A stretch of DNA of 64,000 nt from Pantoea sp. Lij88 (GCF_030062155.1 NZ_CP118267.1:186001-250000), one strand, 5' to 3'; positions 7,766-15,120 are shown, numbered from the stretch's first letter. Notes: generated from the letters alone by a model not told the origin. Made by a program: numbers and translations.

Positions 7766-8817
7766 ATCAAACTTCCTGTTGCCCGGCGGTAAGAGTCCGT
7801 CGCAGCGGACAAGCAGTATTGCTTTTGAATGGTTATAGTTTTTGCCTGATTTCAGCAACAGCACTAACCTGGCTGAAACTATGAAATCATGCCTGCCCTG
7901 AGTGTAACAGAGTTGGACTAACCTGCCCGAAGTTTAATCAGCTCGGTCACCCCTTTTATTCCAGGCCCACCGGGGTGATGATGATTCTACGAGATCAAAT
8001 AATGTGCATTTAGGTCTCATTAACGTTCTATTGTGCCAGAAGCAGACTGACCTCTGCTCGCCGTTGATTTACTCAGAACGCTATTAGCAACGTCCGCTTT
8101 TCGCTCATAGCGGACGTTTACTATCAAAGCAACCATCTTTGATTGAACTTCAAACACTCCTGCCCTTACCCACCTCCGAACCCCACAGATATTGCATAAA
8201 CTATATCTGAAACCGACGCGCAGTCCGGTCGTGGAACTCACTGCTTTAATGCTTTTTCCGCTAATTTTTCAGGAAACGGGTCAGTTATAAGTAGCCGAGG
8301 AAGCGCCGTATGGGTAGCTGCCAGTCGTGATAGCCAGGGCATTCGCGCAGTGTACAAGACACAAACCAGCCCTCACAGTAAACGTTTGAAGCAACAGCTT
8401 TGTATCTGTCCAGAAAATAAAATTCGCGTGATTTATATCTATCGCTCCTCCGGCGTTCGCCATTTCAGAAGGCGTTGCAGTGCAGTTTCACCCTGCATAA
8501 GCTCTCTGGCAGCTTTGAGGCGTTCTCTCAGTTGCTCCTGAAGTCCAGCCAAGCAGACAATCAGGAAACCACTTTAAAGATTTCCCTGACTGATGCGTAA
8601 AGTGCCTTGAGCACAGTGTTTAGCCCTACTTGGCATCATATTCTGTCTGGTCATTGGTATTGATTGGGGATTTACATTGGGCGACTGATAGGCATTATGC
8701 CAGTACATTAGGCATGTGAGTTTTTAAAGGCTACGCCGGCGCAACAACGTCAAAGGGAGGAAACATTTAACAGGAATAGTGATGCTCCGCCGCATGGGGG
8801 AGCGATGTCAGTAAATG
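7766..8817. other. gene-poor kilobase with repeat copy B and a possible coding remnant
   Basis: Copy B of the dispersed repeat lies at 8032-8115. On the minus strand 8439-8570 an open stretch ends in LQRLLKWRTPEER and reads as an amphipathic helix, but it has no good start and a stop just upstream, so it may be a gene fragment. Nothing else convincing is seen. Confidence 0.35.
8032..8115. repeat. diverged dispersed repeat, copy B
   Basis: TGTGCCAGAAGCAGAC (8032-8047) and a 25-base module containing TCGCTCATAGCGGAC (8091-8115) match copy A at 6996-7057 with few changes but in the opposite order. The two copies bracket the small genes at 7241 and 7490. Confidence 0.55.
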
Positions 8818-9066
8818 TTATGCATCTTCTGAGGTAAGGCCTACCACAAGACCCAGGCAGTTTCTCAGTGATTTCAGACAAGCATGGTCACTGGTGCTTT
8901 CCAGTTCACCAACCAGATAAAGGATGATGTCTTTGTTGGTCACCGATCCTTTTTCTGCAAGCATATGCTTAGTAAGCATACCCAGCATTTCTTTTTCCGC
9001 AGCATATTCATCGCCTGGACCCTGAAGAAATGCCTGCAGTTCATGATCCGTTTTACTCTGCTGCAT
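8818..9066 (-). CDS. biofilm-development regulator YmgB/AriR family protein
   Basis: An 82-residue protein whose core (EKEMLGMLTKHMLAEKG, then NKDIILYLVGELESTSD) follows the E. coli AriR pattern (AVLGQAV..., NKNIILSLIHSLETTSD) well, including the C-terminal acidic tail. AriR is a small dimeric helical protein tied to acid resistance, biofilm control and the Rcs system. This is the clearest family member of the cluster. A ribosome site is weak. It lies downstream of two related genes on the same strand (9145 and 9440), about 80 bp away. Confidence 0.75.
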   Translation of the reverse strand: MQQSKTDHELQAFLQGPGDEYAAEKEMLGMLTKHMLAEKGSVTNKDIILYLVGELESTSDHACLKSLRNCLGLVVGLTSEDA

Positions 9067-9144
9067 ATGACTAGTGTCCTTGTTAGGGTGCGAAAAATGA
9101 CTTCTGCGATGCCGAAGCCGGTTTTTAATGCCGGGTAAGTTGTC

Positions 9145-9402
9145 TTACCTGGAAGTTCTGCTGTTAATGCTAATCACATTATCAGGACGGCCAGCTCCAC
9201 GTATCGCCATTTCAGCCTGGATATCCTGAATCGCCAGCCTTGCAGCATGTGCGCGTTTGAGATCATCCGCGCTGCCATCCAGCACGGTCTGAAGTTTACC
9301 GAGCAGCCTGCGCCAGGAGATGTGAACCCCCTCATTGAATAGCGCAATAACAGCTTCGCCGATGAGAATATTGCATAGCTTATTTTCATCGCTGTTTTTC
9401 AT
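9145..9402 (-). CDS. small protein resembling the YmgA/AriR connector family
   Basis: An 85-residue protein beginning MKNSDENKLCNILIGEA. The ATG at 9402 is preferred to the upstream one at 9465 because the latter would overlap the gene at 9440. It is a paralog of the gene at 7490 and shares the two-helix core, with a polar C-terminal tail (GRPDNVISINSRTSR). It sits 37 bp downstream of the related gene ending at 9440, so the two are probably one transcript. Confidence 0.6.
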   Translation of the reverse strand: MKNSDENKLCNILIGEAVIALFNEGVHISWRRLLGKLQTVLDGSADDLKRAHAARLAIQDIQAEMAIRGAGRPDNVISINSRTSR

Positions 9403-9439
9403 GAAACTCTCTGCCCTTTTCGGGCGTGTACGTACGTGT

Positions 9440-9682
9440 TCAGTCCCGGTCAAACAGCAGTGCAATCAGCTGATGGTAATGCCGTTCTTCTTCGGGGCTG
9501 GAGGCATGCTCAAGACGTATAAGAAGCCTGGAGCAAATTGATTTACTGTTCAGATTGCGACCAGAACGAAGAATTTCTACTGCAACCGCGCCTAACGTTT
9601 CCAGCTGTGAAGGTAACGTTGCACGGCTGAAATATGCCGCGATTTCGTTAACCATGCTTGAAACGTAAATGTTCTGCGGCAT
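9440..9682 (-). CDS. small protein of the YcgZ/YmgA/AriR connector family
   Basis: An 80-residue protein with the core LGAVAVEILRSGRNLNSKSI followed by LLIRLEHASSPEEERHYHQL, which fits the family plan of a first helix, a G-x-x-L-N turn and a second helix ending near LLF. The start is supported by GGGAGGGTCATTC before ATG, one of the best ribosome sites in the window. It is the first gene of a leftward run of three relatives (9440, 9145, 8818). Confidence 0.7.
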   Translation of the reverse strand: MPQNIYVSSMVNEIAAYFSRATLPSQLETLGAVAVEILRSGRNLNSKSICSRLLIRLEHASSPEEERHYHQLIALLFDRD

Positions 9683-10296
9683 GAATGACCCTCCCTGTAT
9701 GTTAATTAATCAGCATGTCATCGGGCAAAGTTATACGCATCCAGAGAACTTGTACAGGAATTTCCGAGATAAAAAGGATTCTTTTAACGTGAATAAAATA
9801 AACACTTAATAAACATGCACTTGATAATAATTATATTTATGGCATTAAGTGCTGAAATTGTACAAACACCTCATTGTTTAATAAACCAGCCCCGAAGTCA
9901 TGCAGCGAAGTCCTCTCCTGCCCTTAAAAAGGCAGGCACGAATCTGAGACTGATCGGCCAATTATTTGTCGACATCAAACAAGTCATTACCATTTTATAT
10001 TAATTAATCTTAAGAGATGGTAGCTGTGCAAGGCTCTGGGGGTTCTCTGGCGAAGGTATAGAGTTCGATGCATACTGAGGGCAGATTTGAATCTGTACGC
10101 ACTTCTCTTACCTGGGATACTGAGCCTGCAGTTGAGCAGAATGGCCTCTGAGGTGTCTGTTAAACCTGTGGCGATTCAATCGCTCTGTAGCACTCAATTT
10201 CACTTGCTGTGTCTCCCTTCTACTGGGCCTGAAAACACTTTGACTTTCAGCTGCGCGCATCTGGCCAACAAATTTCAAAGCTGGCTTGCATGATAA
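9683..10296. other. 600-bp region without a supported gene; possible left limit of the phage-like element
   Basis: The first half is AT-rich and should hold the promoter of the leftward small-gene run. Around 10154-10178 the sequence TGTCTGTTAAACCTGTGG then GCGATTCA looks like the end of an insertion sequence of the IS3 type from memory, but no transposase is present. No phage late gene follows P, although a lambdoid operon would continue leftwards here. Confidence 0.35.
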
Positions 10297-11067
10297 TCAG
10301 TGGAGCGTATCTATTCCGCTGGCGTCCTTCAGAACTGAAGTTAGTTCTGTTGCCCTGAACGGCTTCATGTCATGCTTTGAGTTTCTCTTCAGAAGCATTT
10401 TAAGTCGGCTGATATGCGCTCTCGCCCTCTCAGGACTCACCGGTTCATAGATTTTTTCAAGTTGTGCACGCGGTGGGGGTATTGACTCCCCTTCGCGAAT
10501 ACGACGGGACATCTTTTCAAGCTCTTTTTCGCACGCCTTACGTAACTCACTCTCAGACAGATTATGTGATGTCATCTGGCTGTAAAGGCTCGTTACCATC
10601 CAGTAATGCGTATTATCCTGCCATGGATAGGCTTCAGGGGAATGATATAAACCCCGTTGTGCACAGTAACGCATGACCATGTCACAAAGCATATTTTCAT
10701 CCGGCAGGCCTGCAGCGACATAGTCGCCCTTCCGGCACCAGCTGATGAACTGCCCGGGGGTTGGCCAGAACGGTGAAACGCTGGCACGCGCACGCTTCAT
10801 CCCTGCAGAAAGCTGATGCCCCGAAGTAATGCCGTTTTCGATAAACGCAGCGACCCACTGACGTTTAGCTGTTGCTTCATCGCGTGGATGCTTTAACACC
10901 GTGCTGAAGGATGCGGGAAAGATAACCTTCAGACTGGCGAAGAGAGTATCCACCAGGCGCTCTGCGTTTGAGTCAATTAAACGGCTGCACTGCTGCTGGT
11001 CAGCCCCGCTCGGGCCAAAGTGACCGTTACGCAGTTCTTCGTCAAAATCCGGTTCTGGCTTCGTCAT
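10297..11067 (-). CDS. phage replication protein P-like (helicase loader)
   Basis: The 256-residue protein follows lambda P along most of its length: a FASLKVIFPASF segment, RQWVAAFIENGIT, PFWPTPGQFISWCR, YCAQRGLYHSPEAYPWQDNTHYWMV in two parts, and a C-terminal QLEKIYEPVSPERARAHI tail. P recruits host DnaB helicase to the O-bound origin. Its start overlaps the O-like gene stop by four bases (ATGA), so translation is coupled. It is the last recognisable gene of the leftward early operon; the nin, Q, lysis and structural genes that normally follow are absent. Confidence 0.9.
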   Translation of the reverse strand: MTKPEPDFDEELRNGHFGPSGADQQQCSRLIDSNAERLVDTLFASLKVIFPASFSTVLKHPRDEATAKRQWVAAFIENGITSGHQLSAGMKRARASVSPFWPTPGQFISWCRKGDYVAAGLPDENMLCDMVMRYCAQRGLYHSPEAYPWQDNTHYWMVTSLYSQMTSHNLSESELRKACEKELEKMSRRIREGESIPPPRAQLEKIYEPVSPERARAHISRLKMLLKRNSKHDMKPFRATELTSVLKDASGIDTLH

Positions 11068-11846
11068 AAGAAATTATTCTCCCACTCGCTGCGATCGTTC
11101 CAGTGTGGCGTCCCTTTACCAGCAGGCACTATCTGGCCCCGCAAGGCGGCCTGTTTGTTCTGGTAGCTGAGCTTCTGGCTGGCCGTGATGAACCAGTGTC
11201 TGGGTCTCTGGTATGAGAATTCGATGTCGAGTTTTTGTAGCTCGTACACCAGGTCCAGATGTGCGTAAAGTTTTTGCCATGATGCAAAGTCTGCATGGTT
11301 AAGCTTCACGACTTTGCCCTCGAAGGCATAACGTGAAGGAAGCCATTCCCCCTGACACGTCGCCCTGGCGGCGGGTGTTTTATTTATAGGTTCTATGTTG
11401 GGTTCTAATGACTGATTCTGTGTCCCGTTTTTGGGATCGTTCAAAAGCCCGTTTTTGGGATCGTTCAAAAGACCGTTTTTGGGATCATTCGATGGCTTAA
11501 TTGAAACAGGCCCGATTTTGGGAACATTCCCGTTTTTGGGACCATTACCTTTTACTGAACCCTCCCGTTTTTGGGCACATTTAAAATCGAGGTTCAGCTT
11601 CAGGACACGCACCCGTTTTGTGGGACCTTTCCGCTCACCGGTATCGGAAAGCAGACCATCCTCAATCATCTGATTGATCCATTTCCCGATAGTCTTTCTG
11701 TCGAGCCCTGTATCATTGACGAGCCTCATGATGCTGGGATAACAGCAGTGGTATTCGTCGGCCCGGTCAGCCAGTGAAAGGAGAAGTAGTTTTTGGGAAG
11801 CCTTGAGATTAAGACTCCAGGCCCAGTCTGTTGCTGCGCGACTCAT
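11064..11846 (-). CDS. phage replication initiator O-like protein
   Basis: The 260-residue protein has an N-terminal winged HTH (SQKLLLLSLADRADEYHCCY, SIMRLVNDTGLDRKTIGKWI) like lambdoid O proteins. Its middle is low-complexity with three tandem NDPKNG units that are simply the translation of DNA iterons within the gene. The C-terminal part (about 190-260) should contact P. O binds the iterons and melts the origin. It is followed by P with a 4-base overlap. The short upstream gap to the CII-like gene makes it part of the same leftward operon. Confidence 0.88.
   Translation of the reverse strand: MSRAATDWAWSLNLKASQKLLLLSLADRADEYHCCYPSIMRLVNDTGLDRKTIGKWINQMIEDGLLSDTGERKGPTKRVRVLKLNLDFKCAQKREGSVKGNGPKNGNVPKIGPVSIKPSNDPKNGLLNDPKNGLLNDPKNGTQNQSLEPNIEPINKTPAARATCQGEWLPSRYAFEGKVVKLNHADFASWQKLYAHLDLVYELQKLDIEFSYQRPRHWFITASQKLSYQNKQAALRGQIVPAGKGTPHWNDRSEWENNFL
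11425..11576. other. replication origin iterons inside the O-like gene
   Basis: CCGTTTTTGGGA or a one-base variant occurs at 11425, 11449, 11473, 11512 (CCGATTTTGGGA), 11530 and 11565 (ending GGGC), that is six copies with start spacings of 24, 24, 39, 18 and 35 bp. The first three are nearly identical over their whole 24-bp unit. In lambda the origin is likewise a row of iterons within O. The minus-strand reading CCCAAAAACGGG is partly palindromic. Confidence 0.8.
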
Positions 11847-11994
11847 TTAATATGTCCCTCCAAAATAAAAATTTTAAGAAGTTTCATTGCATTCTCGCTA
11901 TGTGTGCAGAGGCTAAGATCTAACTCTCGTTGCAACTCTTGTCGCTTCCCTTCCCCCCTCACACTGAATTAAGCGAAGTCCTGAAACCACCAGC

Positions 11995-12336
11995 TCATGG
12001 ACAGGATTGTCTGTGCTGATGCTCATCGCCTTCCTCATTACAGGTTCGTTCCAGTTCATACTCAGCAAACCTGATAGCGACCTTCATCAGCCAGCGATAT
12101 TGTTCCTGGGGTATTTTCATCTCCCCCTTCATCACGAAATCCTCAATACCGCTGGCAGCCAGCGTTTCCATGATTTCCGGGTATTTTTCAGTGCGTCTCA
12201 AGATGGTTGAATCAGCGACGTTGAGACGGCGGGCAACCACCGATTGACGCGTGTTAAAAAGGGCCCTTAGAGCCAGTGAATGGAGATGTCGTCCCTGAAC
12301 TGATGATCCTTGCTTGCGTGTTTTTGCAGTTTCCAC
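11995..12336 (-). CDS. CII-like phage transcriptional activator
   Basis: A 113-residue protein with an HTH in QSVVARRLNVADSTILRRTEKYPEI followed by a helical region (EDFVMKGEMKIPQEQYRWLMK, AIRFAEYELE). Size, position between the Cro-like and O-like genes, and the downstream coiled part fit the CII family, which activates repressor and integrase promoters to favour lysogeny. The C-terminal Glu/His/Gln-rich tail is lambdoid-like. It overlaps no neighbour. Identity rests mainly on synteny plus the HTH. Confidence 0.75.
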   Translation of the reverse strand: METAKTRKQGSSVQGRHLHSLALRALFNTRQSVVARRLNVADSTILRRTEKYPEIMETLAASGIEDFVMKGEMKIPQEQYRWLMKVAIRFAEYELERTCNEEGDEHQHRQSCP

Positions 12337-12387
12337 AATGTAACTTCCTTAGTCGGCTGTGACGCAGTGACCAAACGTCACCTTAAA

Positions 12388-12615
12388 CTAACGTTTCAGC
12401 AAAGATATCCGGCTTTCTTCCAGTAACTTATCTGAGCAGAACTGCCCCTGAGATAACTTCTCAATAGTCATTGCATATTGAGTTCCCCCATAAAACTCTG
12501 TTTTAGGAAGTGAACCCTTGTTGAGCCACTTGTAGACCGCTCTTGGACTGATTCCACACGCTTTCGCAACTTCAGCAACTCCCACAGACTTAATTGCAAG
12601 GTTAATGAATGACAT
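12388..12615 (-). CDS. Cro-like repressor (YdaS/Cro HTH family)
   Basis: A 75-residue protein with one HTH: VGVAEVAKACGISPRAVYKWLNKGSLP. Single-domain HTH proteins of this kind, divergent from a CI-type repressor, act as Cro, turning on the lytic programme by shutting off repressor synthesis. The ATG follows a strong GAGGGGG site. A promoter with TTGATA, a 17-base spacer and TAAAGT lies just upstream on the minus strand. It heads the leftward operon Cro-CII-O-P. Confidence 0.88.
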   Translation of the reverse strand: MSFINLAIKSVGVAEVAKACGISPRAVYKWLNKGSLPKTEFYGGTQYAMTIEKLSQGQFCSDKLLEESRISLLKR

Positions 12616-12627
12616 GAAAACCCCCTC

Positions 12628-12673
12628 AATAGTACTTTCAGTTCACTTTAATTTGAACTGACAGTTTTATCAA
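12628..12673. promoter_or_regulatory. PR-like promoter with operator between Cro-like and CI genes
   Basis: On the minus strand TTGATA (12673-12668), a 17-base spacer and TAAAGT (12650-12645) form a good sigma70 promoter for the Cro-like gene. An inverted repeat CAGTTCA (12639-12645) / TGAACTG (12654-12660) overlaps its -10 region, a fitting operator. The plus-strand motif AATAGTACTT-TC-AGTTCA (12628-12645) recurs on the far side of CI at 13486-13503. Confidence 0.7.
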
Positions 12674-12692
12674 GTCAGTTAACATTGTACCC

Positions 12693-13412
12693 ATGGTTCA
12701 AACAGAAACGATCCGTCAGCAGTTTGCAGCGCGGCTTACTGAAGCGCTCAACAACGCCAAATACCCGCCACATGGTCGGGGGGTAATGCTTGCTCAGCGT
12801 ATGGGGGTAACATCGAAGGCTGTCAGTAAATGGCTGACTGGTGAGTCACTTCCCCGGGCTGCGATGATGAAAAACATCGCTAAAGCTCTGAACGTAGACC
12901 CACTGTGGCTGCAACATGGAGATGAGGCTAATGCTGGTGAAGAAAGGTTAGCTCATGCCCTGTTTCGCGGTAGCTTTCCGTTAATGGGCTGGGATGAGGT
13001 TATTAATGTCACGCAGTTTTTTGAGAAAGGTTTGGACAGATTCAGTTATTTCTATTCCGGCGCTGTACTGGGAGATGCCCCGGCATTCTGGCTAGTCGTT
13101 AAAGACGACTCAATGACGAGCCCCGCGGGCCCATGTGTCCCCGAGAACAGCATGATTCTTATAGACACAGGTCGCATTCCAGAAAATGGCCAATTAGTCG
13201 TTGCTAAACTTGCTTCTGCAAAAGAAGTGACTTTTAAACAGTACATTGTTGATGAGGGTATCAACAGAAAGTATCTCAAGCCATTGAATACTAATTATAA
13301 ACCTGTGGAAATTGATGATTCCTGCAAGTTTATTGGTGTGGTGATAGAGTGCCGAATGAGCTTTGTTTCCCCCGATCCCGCCCAAAGCCTCAGTGTGATA
13401 CCGCACACTTAA
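12693..13412 (+). CDS. phage CI-type repressor with LexA-like S24 peptidase domain
   Basis: A 239-residue repressor with an N-terminal HTH (LAQRMGVTSKAVSKWLTGE, about residues 33-51) and a C-terminal S24 domain. The likely Ser/Lys dyad is Ser140 in VVKDDSMTSP and Lys182 in KEVTFKQY, so RecA-stimulated self-cleavage and SOS induction are expected. It keeps the element quiescent. No ribosome site precedes the ATG, so a leaderless mRNA from a PRM-like promoter, as in lambda, is plausible. It lies between two matching operators. Confidence 0.93.
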   Translation: MVQTETIRQQFAARLTEALNNAKYPPHGRGVMLAQRMGVTSKAVSKWLTGESLPRAAMMKNIAKALNVDPLWLQHGDEANAGEERLAHALFRGSFPLMGWDEVINVTQFFEKGLDRFSYFYSGAVLGDAPAFWLVVKDDSMTSPAGPCVPENSMILIDTGRIPENGQLVVAKLASAKEVTFKQYIVDEGINRKYLKPLNTNYKPVEIDDSCKFIGVVIECRMSFVSPDPAQSLSVIPHT

Positions 13413-13448
13413 AATTAACAAAAACAATGAGATGAATCAAAACCCCGG

Positions 13449-13507
13449 AAAAGTACTAATTTTCTGTACTTTTGGTGTTGACCAAAATAGTACTTATAGT
13501 TCATTAT
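13449..13507 (+). promoter_or_regulatory. PL-like promoter and second operator downstream of CI
   Basis: AAAAGTAC (13449-13456) and GTACTTTT (13466-13473) form an inverted repeat, followed by TTTTGGT/ACCAAAA (13470-13487). TTGACC (13478-13483) with an 18-base spacer and CATTAT (13502-13507) could be the rightward promoter. AATAGTACTT-AT-AGTTCA (13486-13503), matching the site before CI, falls in the spacer, as expected for repressor control of the left operon. Confidence 0.6.
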
Positions 13508-13650
13508 TGAGTTATTAGCTGAACGGCACAGCATACTGTCGGGCGGGAGGAGTGCAGAAGCGCGAGATCCCGAAGTGGCAAAACCCACCTTCCTCTCAAC
13601 AAATGAGATGGCTCTGCCCAGTGTCATTTCCTTTGTTGATGGAGGTTAGT

Positions 13651-13836
13651 ATGAAAAAGCACAGCGTTCTGTGCCCGGTCTGTGGAATCAACTTTGATCC
13701 CAGAGCACCCGGAATTCATATAAAAAAGCATCATAGCGCAGCATCACGCCATGAGTTAATCCTGATACGCGACGCCCGGCGTCTCTGTTTCGGGAAAAGT
13801 AAGCCCTACAAAAATAAATCACCCTGCTTACTCTGA
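13651..13836 (+). CDS. small zinc-finger protein, first gene of the left operon
   Basis: A 61-residue basic protein starting at the ATG after GGAGG (13641-13645); the longer in-frame version has no ribosome site. It holds CPVCGINFDPRAPG then HIKKHH, a Cys2-His2-like zinc-binding pattern, and ends in a Lys/Arg-rich tail. Phages keep many such proteins of unknown role at the start of the PL operon, the place of lambda N. No sequence likeness to N can be claimed, but a nucleic-acid-binding role is likely. Confidence 0.65.
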   Translation: MKKHSVLCPVCGINFDPRAPGIHIKKHHSAASRHELILIRDARRLCFGKSKPYKNKSPCLL

Positions 13837-13863
13837 CTCATCACGACATTGACAGCTTCTCTG

Positions 13864-13907
13864 AAACCCTTTTCGCAGTTTAAACGAGGTGTCGGTGCGA
13901 AGGGTTT
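13864..13907 (+). other. long imperfect RNA hairpin in the left-operon leader
   Basis: AAACCC (13864-13869) and TTCGCA (13872-13877) pair with TGCGAA (13896-13901) and GGGTTT (13902-13907), leaving a 2-base bulge and an 18-base loop. It lies between the zinc-finger gene and the first terminator of the operon. It may be a cis-acting RNA element or a weak terminator. About 335 bp here (13837-14172) hold no supported gene. Confidence 0.5.
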
Positions 13908-14051
13908 TCAATTCATTCAGAATTATGAAACGGAATACCTCTATAACTTCACTGTCAGCGAATGCCTGACAGCCTGAAGTACCGAAAGTAGTGGCATCCT
14001 GATTGTATAATTATGAGTGTGATCTGTCTGACCAAGTGCCTGAATGACTTT

Positions 14052-14075
14052 CCCGCCTCGTGCGGGATTTTTTTT
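14052..14075 (+). terminator. intrinsic terminator 1 of the left operon
   Basis: CCCGC (14052-14056), a 5-base loop, GCGGG (14062-14066), then A and eight Ts. It stands about 100 bp before the gene at 14173, within the transcription unit that should run from the PL-like promoter to recE/recT. Confidence 0.85.
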
Positions 14076-14172
14076 GCCCCGGATATGTTACGTCCGGCCG
14101 GGCATCAAAGCCTCTCTGGCTCAATCACCCTTTCCGTAATGCCTGAATGGCAAATCCACTTAAGGAGTAACG

Positions 14173-14442
14173 ATGTTATATCGCGAAGCTGCCGTGCGTA
14201 TCAGCCAGACTGTATTGTTGCTGTCCCGTGAACTGAGTGTTTCTGCTGATCAGATGTTTGAGTACCAGCAGGAAGGCAAAGTCACGGAAGAGCAGGCTGC
14301 GACACATATGCATAAAGTCCAGGTTGTTCTCGACGTGCTCTTCACCGAAATCCTGGATCCCATCATGACTGAGCACCCTGACTTACTGCCTGGATGTTGC
14401 TGTAGCGACGTTTCAGAGACAGACAGGAACGGCACGTCGTGA
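14173..14442 (+). CDS. small phage protein, paralog of the gene at 14783
   Basis: An 89-residue acidic, helical protein of unknown function. The ATG follows AAGGAGTAACG. It ends with TEHPDLLPGCCCSDVSE, and the protein at 14783 ends with ATHPDLRPACSCASSASE; both begin with a (Q/Y)xREx pattern and share a middle EGKVTxEEA-like stretch. The two are tandem paralogs separated by another small gene. The cysteine cluster suggests a metal or disulfide site. It lies between intrinsic terminators 1 and 2. Confidence 0.7.
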   Translation: MLYREAAVRISQTVLLLSRELSVSADQMFEYQQEGKVTEEQAATHMHKVQVVLDVLFTEILDPIMTEHPDLLPGCCCSDVSETDRNGTS

Positions 14443-14465
14443 TCGCTCTCTTACCTGTCCACATG

Positions 14466-14488
14466 ACCGCCATTATGGCGGTTTTTTT
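14466..14488 (+). terminator. intrinsic terminator 2 of the left operon
   Basis: ACCGCC (14466-14471), ATTAT loop, GGCGGT (14477-14482), followed by six more Ts. It sits 24 bp after the preceding gene and only 23 bp before the ATG at 14511. Confidence 0.88.
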
Positions 14489-14510
14489 ACGTCCGGAACC
14501 GGAGAACACC

Positions 14511-14729
14511 ATGCATAAAGAAAAACCTTCATGCGTCCTGAATCCAAAAGAAATGCGCCGCCTCGCCCTTGCTCATGTACAGGCGTATGTAAATGCCTGT
14601 CACTGTCAGTCCCGTCGTGACGTCCTGATGGCACTGGCTCACTGGCACGATGTAGGCGTGAACATGAGCGATTTCATCAAAAATACGCGCCTCATCATTA
14701 TTGATGAAGATGGCATCCATGAACGCTGA
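14511..14729 (+). CDS. small phage protein of unknown function
   Basis: A 72-residue protein from the ATG after CCGGAGAACACC; the upstream in-frame ATG would start inside the previous gene and span a terminator. It is mixed-charge with several Cys and His (AHVQAYVNACHCQSRRD, LAHWHDVGVNMS) and an acidic end. No family is recognised. It separates the two paralogs at 14173 and 14783, and each of the three has its own terminator or leader, which looks like a repeated cassette arrangement. Confidence 0.65.
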   Translation: MHKEKPSCVLNPKEMRRLALAHVQAYVNACHCQSRRDVLMALAHWHDVGVNMSDFIKNTRLIIIDEDGIHER

Positions 14730-14782
14730 GATGGCATTCGTAAACCCCGCCCGCAAGGGCATTACCTGACCCGGAGGTCATT

Positions 14783-15049
14783 ATGCAACATCGTGAAACT
14801 GCAGAAAAAGTCACTGAAACACTGCTGGAAGTGGCGAACAAGCTGGTGGCATCGGTAAGGATGGTTGATGCCAGTGAGAAAGACGGAAAAGTCAGTATGG
14901 ACGAAGCAGACGCATACCGTAAGGGTGTGATGGGATCACTGGATGAATTGCTTCAGTCAACTCTCACAACCATTTTCGCCACGCACCCTGATTTACGACC
15001 AGCATGCAGCTGCGCTTCTTCTGCCTCGGAAGACAACAACCAGCCGTAA
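14783..15049 (+). CDS. small phage protein, paralog of the gene at 14173
   Basis: An 88-residue helical acidic protein starting after a CCGGAGGTCATT ribosome site. It shares with the 14173 product the HPDLxPxCxC C-terminus and the N-terminal plan (QHRETAEKVTETLLEVANKL versus LYREAAVRISQTVLLLSREL). No known function. Divergence is high, so the duplication is old or both were recruited separately. Terminator 3 follows within 30 bp. Confidence 0.7.
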   Translation: MQHRETAEKVTETLLEVANKLVASVRMVDASEKDGKVSMDEADAYRKGVMGSLDELLQSTLTTIFATHPDLRPACSCASSASEDNNQP

Positions 15050-15075
15050 CTGCCTGCCTGAATACGTCAGAGCAA

Positions 15076-15099
15076 ACCGTCCGCCAGGGCGGTTTTTTT
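15076..15099 (+). terminator. intrinsic terminator 3 of the left operon
   Basis: ACCGTCC (15076-15082) pairs with GGGCGGT (15087-15093, one G-T pair) around a GCCA loop, followed by six more Ts. The next gene begins 22 bp later. Confidence 0.82.
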
Positions 15100-15120
15100 A
15101 TATCTCAACGGAGACAAAGC

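Noticed and set aside
8020..8241. Minus-strand 73-codon frame
   Set aside because: It is mainly the translation of the dispersed repeat (copy B), with no ribosome site.
10154..10178. Short tract resembling an IS3-type end
   Set aside because: The likeness is from memory only; no transposase, partner repeat or target duplication is visible. A search against an IS collection would decide.
9815..10293. Two short plus-strand frames between the small-gene cluster and the P-like gene
   Set aside because: Neither has a ribosome site or recognisable pattern; probably non-coding DNA at the element border.
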